From Holophagales bacterium (GTDB taxonomy: Bacteria; Acidobacteriota; Thermoanaerobaculia; Multivoradales; Multivoraceae): DNA of 64,000 nt. Of the stretch, positions 8,951-18,026 are shown piece by piece. The number at the start of each line of letters is the position of its first letter. Within the stretch, counting starts at the first letter, position 1. Where the stretch lies: NCBI GenBank assembly GCA_009843505.1, contig VYDI01000028.1:62001-126000 (forward strand). Reading direction: 5' to 3'. Below the pieces are notes generated by a model. It was not told the origin of the DNA and did no database searches. It saw only the letters and a list, made by a program, of their open reading frames with translations. Both the position numbers and the translations under genes were made by a program.

Positions 8951-8972
8951 GACGCCGGCAGGCGCCGGCGTC
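8951..8972. repeat. GACGCCGGC hairpin at the aquaporin/peptidase junction
   Basis: Perfect inverted repeat GACGCCGGC - AGGC - GCCGGCGTC. It shares the stem of the dispersed repeat but lacks the GCACCCAGT tail. It lies between the aquaporin stop and the peptidase start and may be a degenerate repeat copy, an attenuator or a terminator. Confidence 0.6.
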
Positions 8973-8979
8973 AGGAGTC

Positions 8980-9591
8980 TCAGTCGTTGAGGTACTTGTA
9001 GACGAGGGCCGCCACCGCGCCGCCGACCAGCGGACCCACGCCGTAGAGGGCCAGGGTGTTGACGTCGAAGCCGCCGCCCGTGATCGCCTCCATGACCTGA
9101 GGACCGATACCAACTGCCGGATTGAACGCTCCACCGGAAACACCCGCGCCCGTGTACAGGGCAGCCGAGAGTGTAAAGCCGATCGCCAGACCGCCAACCG
9201 GGTTCCCCGCCGACCGGGAGGACATCATGTTCAGGACGACGGTGACGAGCGCGAACGCGAGCAGCGCCTCGGCCACCACGCCGTGCATGACCGGATGCTC
9301 GGTCGGCATCGGCGCAGTGCTGCCGCCGACCAGGTAGCTGTGGACGAGCCAACCAAGGCAGGCACCGACGAGCTGGGCCACCATGTACTGGACCATGTCG
9401 GCGACACCAAGCTTGCCGCGCATCCACGCGGCCAGGCTCACTGCCGGGTTGAAGTGAGCGCCGGACAAGTGTCCGCCGCTGTAGATCATCACCGCCAGCA
9501 TCAGACCGACGGCAATGGGGTTGTTCCCGCTGTGGGCCACCGCCATCATCAGGAACAACGTGCCGATGCACTCCATGAGCAGTTTGCGCAT
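8980..9591 (-). CDS. Aquaporin / MIP-family channel with unusual second NPA
   Basis: 203 aa, six predicted membrane helices and two half-helices. The first NPA (HFNPAVS, residues 48-50) and second NPA (AFNPAVG, residues 157-159) are intact. Classical aquaporins and aquaglyceroporins read NPAR at the second site; here the arginine of the ar/R selectivity filter is replaced by valine. The pore may therefore pass solutes other than water or glycerol. Start ATG 9591 has GGGAGG 9 nt upstream. It is divergent from the formaldehyde dehydrogenase gene. The family is clear; the substrate is unknown. Confidence 0.88.
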   Translation of the reverse strand: MRKLLMECIGTLFLMMAVAHSGNNPIAVGLMLAVMIYSGGHLSGAHFNPAVSLAAWMRGKLGVADMVQYMVAQLVGACLGWLVHSYLVGGSTAPMPTEHPVMHGVVAEALLAFALVTVVLNMMSSRSAGNPVGGLAIGFTLSAALYTGAGVSGGAFNPAVGIGPQVMEAITGGGFDVNTLALYGVGPLVGGAVAALVYKYLND

Positions 9592-9722
9592 GTGCCTTTT
9601 CCTCCCTTGGTTCTACTTCTGCCTCTTCCTCCTTGTTTACGCCCGCCCGGAGACCACCCGGCGGCGTTTCCCTAACGATGTTAGCCTCCGGTTATCGTCG
9701 CCGGGCCATTGAATTTTCTTGA

Positions 9723-10859
<1,137 letters not shown>

Positions 10860-12341
10860 CTACATGTCCATGACCGCTGCGATGTCACGGTCGAGTTGCG
10901 GCGGTTTGGACAGGAGTGAGATGCCGAAGAAAAGGGTGAGGGAGACGAGGAGGGAGAGCGCGCCGCCGTCGATGCCGAAGGGGACGGGCAGGCCGAAGGC
11001 CTGAATCGAGAAGTTGAGGACGAGGCTGGAGCCGATCGCCACGCAGGCCGCGGTGGCGGTGGCGCGCTTCCAGTTGAAGCCGATGGCGACCGCGGGGACG
11101 AGGGCAGCGGCGAAGGTGCCCCAGCCGAAGGCACCGAGCAGGGCGACCAGGTTCTGGCCGCTGTAAAGGGCGAACAGGGCGGCCGCGACCGCGATGATCG
11201 CGGTCACGATCCGGGCCCACAACAGCTCGTTCCGGAGTGAACGGCCGAGGATGGCGCGCGGGATGTCGTGGATCACCGCGGCGGCGCCGATGTTCAGGAA
11301 GCCGTCCGCCGTCGACATGATCGCCGCGAACAGACCCGCGAAGACGACGCCGGCAAGCAGCGGATGGGTGAACGCCTGCAGGAACTGCGGCGCCGCGGCA
11401 TCCGCCCCCGGGAGTTCCGGATGGCCGCCCTGAAGCACCAGGGCGCGCATGACCAGGCCGATGCTGATCCAGAGCAGCGCCGAGACGGCGTAGGCGACGA
11501 TCGAGATGGGCAGGATGCTGCGCGCGTCCCGCACCCGGCGGCACATCATCATCTTCGTGATGATGTGAGGCTGTCCGGCAAGCCCCAACGCGAAGACGAA
11601 GTACCAGGACAGCGAGGTCATCATCCCCGCCGCGCCCCAGGGTCCCATCGATTCGGCGTCGTCGGCCATGATCGTCTCGCTCATGCCGGCGAAGCCGCCG
11701 TCGATGGCCGCTATCGCCGCCAGCAGGACGAGCACCGCCGCGAACATCATGACGAAGCCCTGGATCAGGTCCGTGTAGACGGAGGCGATGATGCCGCCGG
11801 TGACGCAGTAGAAGACGAGCACCGCGCAGGAGAAGGCGACGCAGGCCTCGATGCTCACCGGCCCCAGAGTGGTCTGGAGGATGTCCTGGAGGACAGTCGC
11901 CATCGCCAGGATCTGGGTCCCCAGGTAGCCCATGACGCCGAGCAGGATGGCCAGCGCGGTGAGGAGCCGGGCCGCGTCGCTCCGGTAGCGCGCGGCGACC
12001 GCATCGGGCAATGAGATCGAGTCCCGCAGCTCGGCGAAGAGCCGGAGCCGCTTGCCCAGCAGGTAGAAGGCGATGACGTAGCCGATCGAGGCGCAGACGA
12101 CCATCCACAGCGAACTCATGCCCATGCGGTAGACGAGTCCGGGCCCGCCGACGAAGCCGAAGCCGGAGAGCGTGCTCGAGAAGACGGCCAGGGCGGTGAC
12201 GATGATCCCGAGATCCCGTCCCGCCATGAAGAAGTCCTGGGTGGACTTCGTGCGCCGCAGAGCCCAGAGTCCGACACCGATGCACACGGCGAGGTAGATG
12301 CCGATGCAGGTCAGGATGACGGTGTTGCCGCCGCCGTCCAT
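10860..12341 (-). CDS. Sodium:solute symporter (SSS family)
   Basis: 493 aa integral membrane protein with about 13 hydrophobic segments and the LeuT-like SSS signature: DFFMAGRDLG in the TM1-TM2 loop, SSTLSGFGFVGGPG, and the late FAGLFAAIMSTADGFLN sodium-site helix. It should couple sodium entry to uptake of an organic solute such as an amino acid, pantothenate or acid; the substrate is not predictable. Its ATG overlaps the stop of the small membrane-protein gene upstream, so the two are translationally coupled and may form one complex. The stop abuts the frmA stop. Confidence 0.9.
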   Translation of the reverse strand: MDGGGNTVILTCIGIYLAVCIGVGLWALRRTKSTQDFFMAGRDLGIIVTALAVFSSTLSGFGFVGGPGLVYRMGMSSLWMVVCASIGYVIAFYLLGKRLRLFAELRDSISLPDAVAARYRSDAARLLTALAILLGVMGYLGTQILAMATVLQDILQTTLGPVSIEACVAFSCAVLVFYCVTGGIIASVYTDLIQGFVMMFAAVLVLLAAIAAIDGGFAGMSETIMADDAESMGPWGAAGMMTSLSWYFVFALGLAGQPHIITKMMMCRRVRDARSILPISIVAYAVSALLWISIGLVMRALVLQGGHPELPGADAAAPQFLQAFTHPLLAGVVFAGLFAAIMSTADGFLNIGAAAVIHDIPRAILGRSLRNELLWARIVTAIIAVAAALFALYSGQNLVALLGAFGWGTFAAALVPAVAIGFNWKRATATAACVAIGSSLVLNFSIQAFGLPVPFGIDGGALSLLVSLTLFFGISLLSKPPQLDRDIAAVMDM

Positions 12342-12892
12342 CAGCCTTCTCCCTCGGCATCGTCACGGCCGCGCTGGCGCTTCGATTCGGCCGCCAGCCG
12401 CTCGAACTCCGCCACCTCGTCCTCGCTGATCACCCAGCGGTCGAAGTTCCACATGTAGAGCAGGGCGAACAGGAGCGGAACCGGCCAGATGCCGTAGAGC
12501 ATCCAGGCGGAAGGCCGCGGGAAGGAGCCGAACAGGGCGTGGTCGGCGCCCGGCTCCACGTAGCCGCGATAGCTCAGGACGAGCAGCATGAAGGTCAGGG
12601 CGTACAGCGCCAGACCGGACCACAGGGCGCGGCGGCTGCCAGCCGGCAATCTGCCGCGGCGGCGGAGCCCCAGCGCCATCACGGCCACGAAGAGGACGAT
12701 GGACAGCAGGCCGTACAGGAAGCCCCACGGCAGGACGGCATCGTGGCGCTCGCTGCTCCCGCCCTGCCGCATCGTCTCGTGGACGGGGTGATCCGCGCCG
12801 CGGCTGTCCGGCCGCTCGTCGATCGTCCAGAGAACGAGCACCACGGCGCAGAGCACGACCAGGATCGCGAAGATGGCAACCGGGATCCGCAT
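12341..12892 (-). CDS. Small four-helix membrane protein coupled to the SSS symporter
   Basis: 183 aa, no recognised family. Predicted membrane segments: an N-terminal signal-anchor (IFAILVVLCAVVLVLWTI), one near residues 60-78, one near 93-110 and one near 130-150, then a charged cytoplasmic-looking tail rich in E, K and R. The ATG at 12892 is used; an in-frame TTG lies two codons upstream. It overlaps the symporter start by 1 nt (TGATG). Small partner proteins are common for SSS carriers, and a symporter accessory role is the simplest reading, by inference only. Confidence 0.75.
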   Translation of the reverse strand: MRIPVAIFAILVVLCAVVLVLWTIDERPDSRGADHPVHETMRQGGSSERHDAVLPWGFLYGLLSIVLFVAVMALGLRRRGRLPAGSRRALWSGLALYALTFMLLVLSYRGYVEPGADHALFGSFPRPSAWMLYGIWPVPLLFALLYMWNFDRWVISEDEVAEFERLAAESKRQRGRDDAEGEG

Positions 12893-12933
12893 GGTCAAGC
12901 CCGCCGCTCAAGCGGCGGCCCCTGGATTCGGCC

Positions 12934-13461
12934 TCAGTCTCCCTGCGCGACCGGGTTCAGGACCATCGTCATCTGACGGCCTTCCAGACCGGAACGGGTC
13001 TCCACCTCGCCCACGCCCTCGATCGCGTCGCTCACCTTGTCCAGGATGGCGATTCCGAGTTCGGGCCTGCGGAGCTGCCGGTAGCGGAAGAAGATCGTCA
13101 CCTTGACCTTCTTGCCCTCGCGCAGGAAGCGGAGCGCCCGGTCGGTCTTGATCTGGTAGTCGTGCGGGTCGATCGTGGGGCGGTACTTGACCTCCTTCAG
13201 GTCGATCGTCGCCGCCTTCTTCCGCGACTCCCGTTTCTTCTTGTCGCGCTCGAACTTGACCTTGCCCCAGTCCATGACCCGGACCACGGGCGGGTCCGCG
13301 TTGGGACCCACCTCGACGAGGTCGAGTCGGGCGTCCTGGGCGCGCGTCTTCGCGTCTTCCAGGGGAACGACACCTACCTGGGCGCCGTTCTGATCGATGA
13401 GCCGTACCGGACTCTTCCGGATCCGGTGGTTGATGCGCGGCTCGTTTGATGGGGGTGCGAT
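12934..13461 (-). CDS. infC: Translation initiation factor IF-3 with an AUC start codon
   Basis: 175 aa. IF-3 binds the 30S subunit, blocks premature 50S joining and proofreads start codons. The N-domain (EPRINHRIRKSPVRLID), linker (MDWGKVKFERDKKKRE) and C-domain (IDPHDYQIK ... EGRQMTMVL) are all present. No ATG, GTG or TTG gives the complete N-domain: the first usable one is a GTG at 13311, which would delete 50 residues. The codon ATC at 13461 lies 7 nt after a perfect AGGAGG and begins the full protein. IF-3 genes in other bacteria use AUU or AUC starts for autoregulation. It lacks the usual rpmI-rplT neighbours. Confidence 0.93.
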   Translation of the reverse strand: MAPPSNEPRINHRIRKSPVRLIDQNGAQVGVVPLEDAKTRAQDARLDLVEVGPNADPPVVRVMDWGKVKFERDKKKRESRKKAATIDLKEVKYRPTIDPHDYQIKTDRALRFLREGKKVKVTIFFRYRQLRRPELGIAILDKVSDAIEGVGEVETRSGLEGRQMTMVLNPVAQGD

Positions 13462-13474
13462 CTCGAGGCCTCCT
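13459..13474 (-). promoter_or_regulatory. infC ribosome-binding site with AUC initiation codon
   Basis: AGGAGG at 13469-13474 (minus strand), a 7-nt spacer, then ATC at 13459-13461. The ideal Shine-Dalgarno with a non-canonical codon is the arrangement that lets IF-3 repress its own translation in characterised species. Confidence 0.85.
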
Positions 13475-13622
13475 GTACTGCCGTCTACCGGCGCGGGCCG
13501 GAACGGACGGCTACCTTAGCCGCTTCCCGCCCGCGAGCGTGCGTAGATCCAGTCTGTTGAACGGACACGGCCGCGGCCGCAACGCGGCCCTCGCGACCCG
13601 CCCTCACGAACGGTAACTCACG

Positions 13623-14528
13623 TCAACCGGCCACAGCCCGCTTCGCCGGGGTGCTCGCAGCCCGTCGGACCCGCTTCTTCTTCGTCGCCTTGCGCTGTGC
13701 CGCCGCCTTCTTGGCCGGCTTGGACTCGGCGGCCCTCTCCGCCTCTGTCTCGCCGTTCTTCGAAAGGCTCGCCTTCAACGCCTCCATCAGGTCGATGATC
13801 TGCGCCTGGGGCGCCTCCGTCTCGTCGTCCGCGACCTCGTGACCGTCGATCTTGCTCTGGATGGCGTCCCAGAGCCGCTTGCGCACCTCGTCCGTGTACT
13901 GGTCCGGCTTGAAGTCGTCCGAGGCAATCTGCTCGATCAACTGCACGGCGAGTTCCAGTTCGCCCGGCTTGAGCTCAGTCTCCTCGCCGAGCGGAACCTC
14001 GTCGAACGACTTGAGCTCGTCCTCGTACTTCAGTTGCTGCATCAGCAGGCCCGAAGCGAACGGACGCAGCATGACCAGGTACTGCTTGCCCCGCGCGGCG
14101 TGCTTGGCCAGCGCCGAGCGGCCGGTCTTGCGCATCGCCTCGCTGAGGAGCCGGTAGGCCCGCTCGCCGCCTTTCTCCGGGCCGAGGTAGTACGACTTCT
14201 CGAAGTAGATCGGCTCGACCTCCGCGAGCGGCACGAACTCGGTGATCTCGATCGCCGGCGCCGCCTTCTCCTGGAGGTCCTTGATCTCCTCGTCGCTGAA
14301 GGTGACGTACTGGCCCTTACCGAACTCGTAGCCCTTGATCGTCTCCTTGCGCTCGACGACGACGCCCGTGCGGGGGTTGACCAACTGCTGCTTGACCCGG
14401 GTGTTGTCGCTCGGATCGAGCATGTTGAAGCGGACCCCGCCGGAGGTTTCCGAAGTGGAGTAGAGCCGGACCGGGATGGAAACCAGGCCGAAGGAAACTG
14501 TGCCGGTGCCGACGGAACGAGCGGGCAT
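13623..14528 (-). CDS. ku: Ku-family DNA end-binding protein
   Basis: 301 aa bacterial Ku. It forms a homodimeric ring on double-strand breaks and recruits LigD for non-homologous end joining. The Ku core starts near residue 4 (SVGTGTVSFGLVSIPVRLY) and runs through DPSDN, ELKPGELELAVQLIEQI and a lysine/arginine-rich C-terminal tail (about residues 255-301), which is the extended DNA-binding tail seen in many bacterial Ku proteins. The ATG at 14528 is preferred over an upstream TTG. It is divergent from ligD with 80 bp between start codons, so both can be driven from one bidirectional promoter. Confidence 0.95.
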   Translation of the reverse strand: MPARSVGTGTVSFGLVSIPVRLYSTSETSGGVRFNMLDPSDNTRVKQQLVNPRTGVVVERKETIKGYEFGKGQYVTFSDEEIKDLQEKAAPAIEITEFVPLAEVEPIYFEKSYYLGPEKGGERAYRLLSEAMRKTGRSALAKHAARGKQYLVMLRPFASGLLMQQLKYEDELKSFDEVPLGEETELKPGELELAVQLIEQIASDDFKPDQYTDEVRKRLWDAIQSKIDGHEVADDETEAPQAQIIDLMEALKASLSKNGETEAERAAESKPAKKAAAQRKATKKKRVRRAASTPAKRAVAG

Positions 14529-14608
14529 AGACGGCAAATCCTAGCATCGAAACCGGTTCCGCGGGGTTTCGTGAAGCTCGCCTGACGTTCTGGGAGAATG
14601 CACGCCTG

Positions 14609-17188
14609 ATGCCGCACGGCAATCTGGACGCCTACCGCCGCAAGCGTTCGAGCGAAGCGACGCCCGAGCCGATGGGTTCCCGAACCACGGCCGGCGGCGG
14701 GCGCTTCGTGGTCCAGAAGCACGCCGCCCGGAGGGTCCACTTCGACCTGCGTCTGGAGCTCGAAGGCACGCTCAAGAGCTGGGCGGTGCCGCGCGGGCCC
14801 AGCCTCGACCCCGAGGTCAAGCGGCTCGCGGTGGCCACCGAAGATCATCCGCTGGAGTACGCCGACTTCGAAGGGTCCATCCCCGCCGGCAACTACGGCG
14901 CCGGCGCGATGATCGTGTGGGACACCGGGCGCTGGATCCCGCTCGAGGACCCCGTGGCCGGGATGGAGAGCGGCAAACTGCTGTTCGAGCTCCGCGGCTA
15001 CAAGCTCCGCGGCGTCTGGACCCTGTTCCGCACCGGCGGCCGGCGCCAGACCGACGACGGCAGCCAGTGGCTGCTGATGAAGAAGCCGGACGCGGCCGCA
15101 CGCCCTCTGGAAGAAGGACGCGACGGCGAGGAGGAGCTGCCGCCCGAGTCCGTGCTCTCGGGCCTGACCGTCGAGGAGCTCCGGGACGGCTGCGACCGGA
15201 TCGAAGAGGTGCGGGCGGGGATCGAAGCGTCGACCGCGCCGCGCCGGTCGGTGGACCCGCGGTCGCTGCCACTGATGCTCGCGACTGCCTCCGACCGGCC
15301 CTTCTCGCGCCCCGGCTGGATCTACGAACTGAAGTACGACGGCTACCGTCTGGTCGCCGCCAAGGAAGGCGGCAGCGTCTTCCTCCGCTACCGGCGCGGC
15401 GGCGACGTCACCGCGCTCTACCCGGAGCTGGTCCGCGCCCTGCGGCGGCTGCCGGTGGACTCGCTCGTCCTCGACGGCGAGGTCACCGTGCTCGACGGCG
15501 GCGGCCGGCCCAGCTTCGCCAGGCTGCAGACGCGGGCCCTGCTCAGCCGTCCCGTCGACATCGAACAGGCTTCGGTGCGCCGGCCAGCGACGCTTTTCGC
15601 CTTCGACCTGGTCTCGTTCGAGGGCCGTGACCTGCGACCACTGCCCCTGCTCCAGCGCAAGGACTGGCTGGCTCAGGTTCTGCCGCCCGCCGGCCCGCTC
15701 CGCTACTCGGACCACATCGAGGAACGTGGCGAGGAGTTCTTCGAGCAGGCGGTGGCGATGGGACTCGAGGGGACCATGGCGAAGGACGGTGCGTCGCGGT
15801 ACACGGGGCGCCGGTCGTCCTCCTGGGTCAAGCTGCGCGCCGAACGGACGGGGGACTTCGCCATCGTCGGCATGTCGTCGCCCAAAGGCAGCCGGGTCGG
15901 CCTGGGCTCGCTCCACCTGGCGGTCTGGGACGCGGAAGCCGGCGGGCTGGTCTACGCCGGACGCGTCGGCACGGGCTTCGACGATGCGACACTGACGGAG
16001 CTGGCTGAACGTCTGTCGGCGAGCCGGCGCGAGGAGCCTCCATGCTGGGCGCCGGCGCCCGAGGGACCCGCCGTCGAGGCGGCGATCACCGACGCCCACC
16101 TCCTCGACGGCCGCGTCTCCGACCAGACCTGGGTCGAGCCCGACGACGAACTCGTCTGCGAGGTCCGGTACAAGGAATGGACTCCCCACGGCATGCTGCG
16201 GCATCCTGTCTTCCTCCAACTCCGTAGCGACAAGCCGCTGGAAGACTGCGTCCGCCGCGCAGCGCCCCGCAGCGGTGAAGCCACCCAGCCGGAGTCCCCG
16301 AAGCGGCAGGTCGAGGTCACGAACCGGTCCAAGGTGTTCTGGCCGGACGAGGGCTACACCAAGGGCGACCTGATCGATTTCTACGCCGCCGTCTCGGAAG
16401 CGATGCAGCCCTACCTCACCGACCGCCCGCTGGTAATGACCCGCTACCCCGACGGCATCGAGGGCAAGTCCTTCTTCCAGAAGAACGCGCCCGACTTCGC
16501 GCCCGACTGGCTGCACACGGTCCGGCTGACGAGCCCCCGGACCGGCAAGGACGTCGAGTACTTCGTCTGCCAGAACAGGGAGAGCCTGGTCTACGTGGCC
16601 AACCTGGCCGCGATTGTCCTCCACGTCTGGTCCAGCCGGCTGCACCAGCTCGGCCAGCCGGACTGGTGCATCCTCGACCTCGACCCGAAGGACGCGCCCT
16701 TCGAGGACGTGATCGAGATCGCCCTCGCCATCCGCCGTCTGTGCCGCCAGATCGAGTTACCCAGTTTCGTCAAGACCAGCGGCTCGAGCGGCCTGCACGT
16801 GCTGCTGCCGCTGGGCGGCGCCTGCACTTACGAACAGTCGCGCAGCCTGGGACAACTGATCGCCCAGATCATCTGTCGGCAACTGCCCGAGATCGCCACC
16901 GTCACCCGCAATCCCGAACGCCGCGGCGGCAAGGTCTACATCGACTTCGTCCAGAACGGCCGCGGCCGGCTCCTCGTCGCCCCCTTCAGCGTGCGGCCGC
17001 TTCCCGCGGCGCCGGTGTCGACGCCCCTGCGCTGGTCGGAGGTCAAGCGCGGCCTCGACCTGCGCGACCACAACATCCGCACCGTGCCGGAGCGGCTGAC
17101 GAAGCTCAAGACCGACCCGCTCCGCGGCGTGCTGACGGAGCAGCCGGATCTGCTGGCGGCGTTGCGTCGGCTGAGCGAGTTGGTCTAG
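14609..17188 (+). CDS. ligD: Multifunctional DNA ligase D (phosphoesterase-ligase-polymerase)
   Basis: 859 aa. Domain order is 3'-phosphoesterase (about 1-165; H38, H44 and D46 in KHAARRVHFDLRLE, H80), ATP-dependent ligase (about 215-540; adenylated K242 in ELKYDGYR, then VLDGEV and WVKLR) and archaeo-eukaryotic-primase-like polymerase (about 565-859; metal acids in CILDLDPKD). This is the Pseudomonas-type order rather than the mycobacterial polymerase-first order. It processes and seals breaks held by Ku. The short ATG at 14598 opens only a three-codon frame. It is followed by a repeat copy. Confidence 0.95.
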   Translation: MPHGNLDAYRRKRSSEATPEPMGSRTTAGGGRFVVQKHAARRVHFDLRLELEGTLKSWAVPRGPSLDPEVKRLAVATEDHPLEYADFEGSIPAGNYGAGAMIVWDTGRWIPLEDPVAGMESGKLLFELRGYKLRGVWTLFRTGGRRQTDDGSQWLLMKKPDAAARPLEEGRDGEEELPPESVLSGLTVEELRDGCDRIEEVRAGIEASTAPRRSVDPRSLPLMLATASDRPFSRPGWIYELKYDGYRLVAAKEGGSVFLRYRRGGDVTALYPELVRALRRLPVDSLVLDGEVTVLDGGGRPSFARLQTRALLSRPVDIEQASVRRPATLFAFDLVSFEGRDLRPLPLLQRKDWLAQVLPPAGPLRYSDHIEERGEEFFEQAVAMGLEGTMAKDGASRYTGRRSSSWVKLRAERTGDFAIVGMSSPKGSRVGLGSLHLAVWDAEAGGLVYAGRVGTGFDDATLTELAERLSASRREEPPCWAPAPEGPAVEAAITDAHLLDGRVSDQTWVEPDDELVCEVRYKEWTPHGMLRHPVFLQLRSDKPLEDCVRRAAPRSGEATQPESPKRQVEVTNRSKVFWPDEGYTKGDLIDFYAAVSEAMQPYLTDRPLVMTRYPDGIEGKSFFQKNAPDFAPDWLHTVRLTSPRTGKDVEYFVCQNRESLVYVANLAAIVLHVWSSRLHQLGQPDWCILDLDPKDAPFEDVIEIALAIRRLCRQIELPSFVKTSGSSGLHVLLPLGGACTYEQSRSLGQLIAQIICRQLPEIATVTRNPERRGGKVYIDFVQNGRGRLLVAPFSVRPLPAAPVSTPLRWSEVKRGLDLRDHNIRTVPERLTKLKTDPLRGVLTEQPDLLAALRRLSELV

Positions 17189-17198
17189 ACGGCTCCAC

Positions 17199-17225
17199 AC
17201 TGGGTGCGCCGGCGTCCCCGCCGGC
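17199..17225 (-). repeat. Core hairpin repeat, copy 3
   Basis: Core form in reverse orientation: ACTGGGTGC then the GCCGGCG-N4-CGCCGGC stem. It begins 11 bp after the ligD stop, where it could act as a transcript-end hairpin. Confidence 0.85.
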
Positions 17226-17231
17226 TCTCGG

Positions 17232-17266
17232 TTGACATCGGCCTCAGAACTGAACTAAGTTTCTGA
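17232..17266 (+). promoter_or_regulatory. Candidate promoter/operator of the antitoxin-toxin operon
   Basis: A consensus -35 TTGACA (17232-17237) is followed 18 nt later by TAAGTT. An imperfect palindrome, TCAGAACT / AGTTTCTGA (17244-17266), covers the -10 and ends 2 nt before the antitoxin ATG. No Shine-Dalgarno is visible, so the transcript may be leaderless. Autorepression through this palindrome is the expected antitoxin behaviour; this is inference. Confidence 0.5.
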
Positions 17267-17268
17267 CC

Positions 17269-17526
17269 ATGATTCGGCTCAACATGCACGAAGCCAAGAC
17301 GCATCTGTCCCGCTACATCGCGCGAGTAGAAGCAGGCGAGAAGATCCTCCTCTGTCGCCGAAACGAACCGATCGCCGAGATTCGTCCGGTGGCACCGGCC
17401 CGCAAGAAGCCTCGCCCGTTCGGACTGGATCGAGGGAAGTTCGAGGTCCCGGATTCCTTCTTCGACCCCCTACCCGACGACTTCATCGACGCCTTCGAGA
17501 ACGGGCCGGTGTTTCCCGACGAGTGA
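17269..17526 (+). CDS. Phd/YefM-like antitoxin
   Basis: 85 aa. The N-terminal Phd/YefM fold is clear (MHEAKTHLSRYIARVEAGE ... LCRRNEPIAEIRPV); it binds operator DNA as a dimer. The acidic C-terminal tail, rich in D, F and P, is the segment that would wrap the toxin. It overlaps the downstream PIN toxin by 4 nt (GTGA), a standard antitoxin-first arrangement that keeps synthesis stoichiometric. Confidence 0.9.
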   Translation: MIRLNMHEAKTHLSRYIARVEAGEKILLCRRNEPIAEIRPVAPARKKPRPFGLDRGKFEVPDSFFDPLPDDFIDAFENGPVFPDE

Positions 17527-17912
17527 AGCTGCTGCTCGACACCTGCGCGTTCCTCTGGTGGAGCCTGGGCTCCCCCCGAGTCCCCAGGGAAGTCCGCCGG
17601 CTCGTCGCTGACCCGGCCAACGAGGTCCACGTGAGCGCGGCGACGGCCTGGGAGATCGCGGTCAAGCACGGGCGCGGCAAACTGGAGTTGCCCGCGCCGC
17701 CCGACGTGTTCGTTCCCACGCGGCGAGAGTGGTACGACTTCAAGCCCCTGCCGATCGACGAGGCAAGCGCACTGCAGCTACGGCGGCTCCCGCCCCTGCA
17801 CGGCGATCCCTTCGACCGGATCCTGATCTGCCAGGCGATCGAGCACGGCATGACGCTGCTGACGCCGGACCGGCTGATCTCTCAGTACCCGGTTCGTATC
17901 TCCTGGCAGTAG
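17523..17912 (+). CDS. vapC: VapC-like PIN-domain toxin
   Basis: 129 aa PIN-domain ribonuclease of the Sll0205-like subgroup. The catalytic acids are in place: LLLDTCAFLWW at the N-terminus, the AATAWEIAVKHGRGKL block in the middle and GDPFDRILICQA near residue 95, followed by TPD. Translation starts with GTG overlapping the antitoxin TGA. Characterised relatives cut tRNA or rRNA when the antitoxin is degraded. It is complete and probably active. Confidence 0.9.
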   Translation: MKLLLDTCAFLWWSLGSPRVPREVRRLVADPANEVHVSAATAWEIAVKHGRGKLELPAPPDVFVPTRREWYDFKPLPIDEASALQLRRLPPLHGDPFDRILICQAIEHGMTLLTPDRLISQYPVRISWQ

Positions 17913-17933
17913 CGGCGGATGACTCCAGCGGAG

Positions 17934-18010
17934 AGCGGAGCCGGCCTTCGGCCGGCGCGTCTCTCTGGCCGCCTTCGGCGGCAGCCGGCGGGGACGCCGG
18001 CGCACCCAGT
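17934..18010 (+). repeat. Full-length three-hairpin repeat, copy 4
   Basis: 77-bp element with the same three-hairpin plan as copy 2. The first stem is GCCGGCC/GGCCGGC here against GCCGGGC/GCCCGGC there, a compensatory change that keeps pairing. It ends in GCACCCAGT and sits between the convergent vapC and barrel-protein ends. Confidence 0.85.
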
Positions 18011-18026
18011 GTGTGGTGCTTGGCGA

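Noticed and set aside
12934..13311. IF-3 starting at the GTG at 13311
   Set aside because: It would remove the N-domain; the AUC at 13461 with AGGAGG gives the full protein.
14042..16645. 867-codon antisense frame over ligD, entering ku
   Set aside because: Shadow frame; ligD motifs for all three domains lie on the opposite strand.
16757..17200. Antisense frame at the ligD 3' end as a separate gene
   Set aside because: Overlaps the LigD polymerase domain and has no coding signature of its own.
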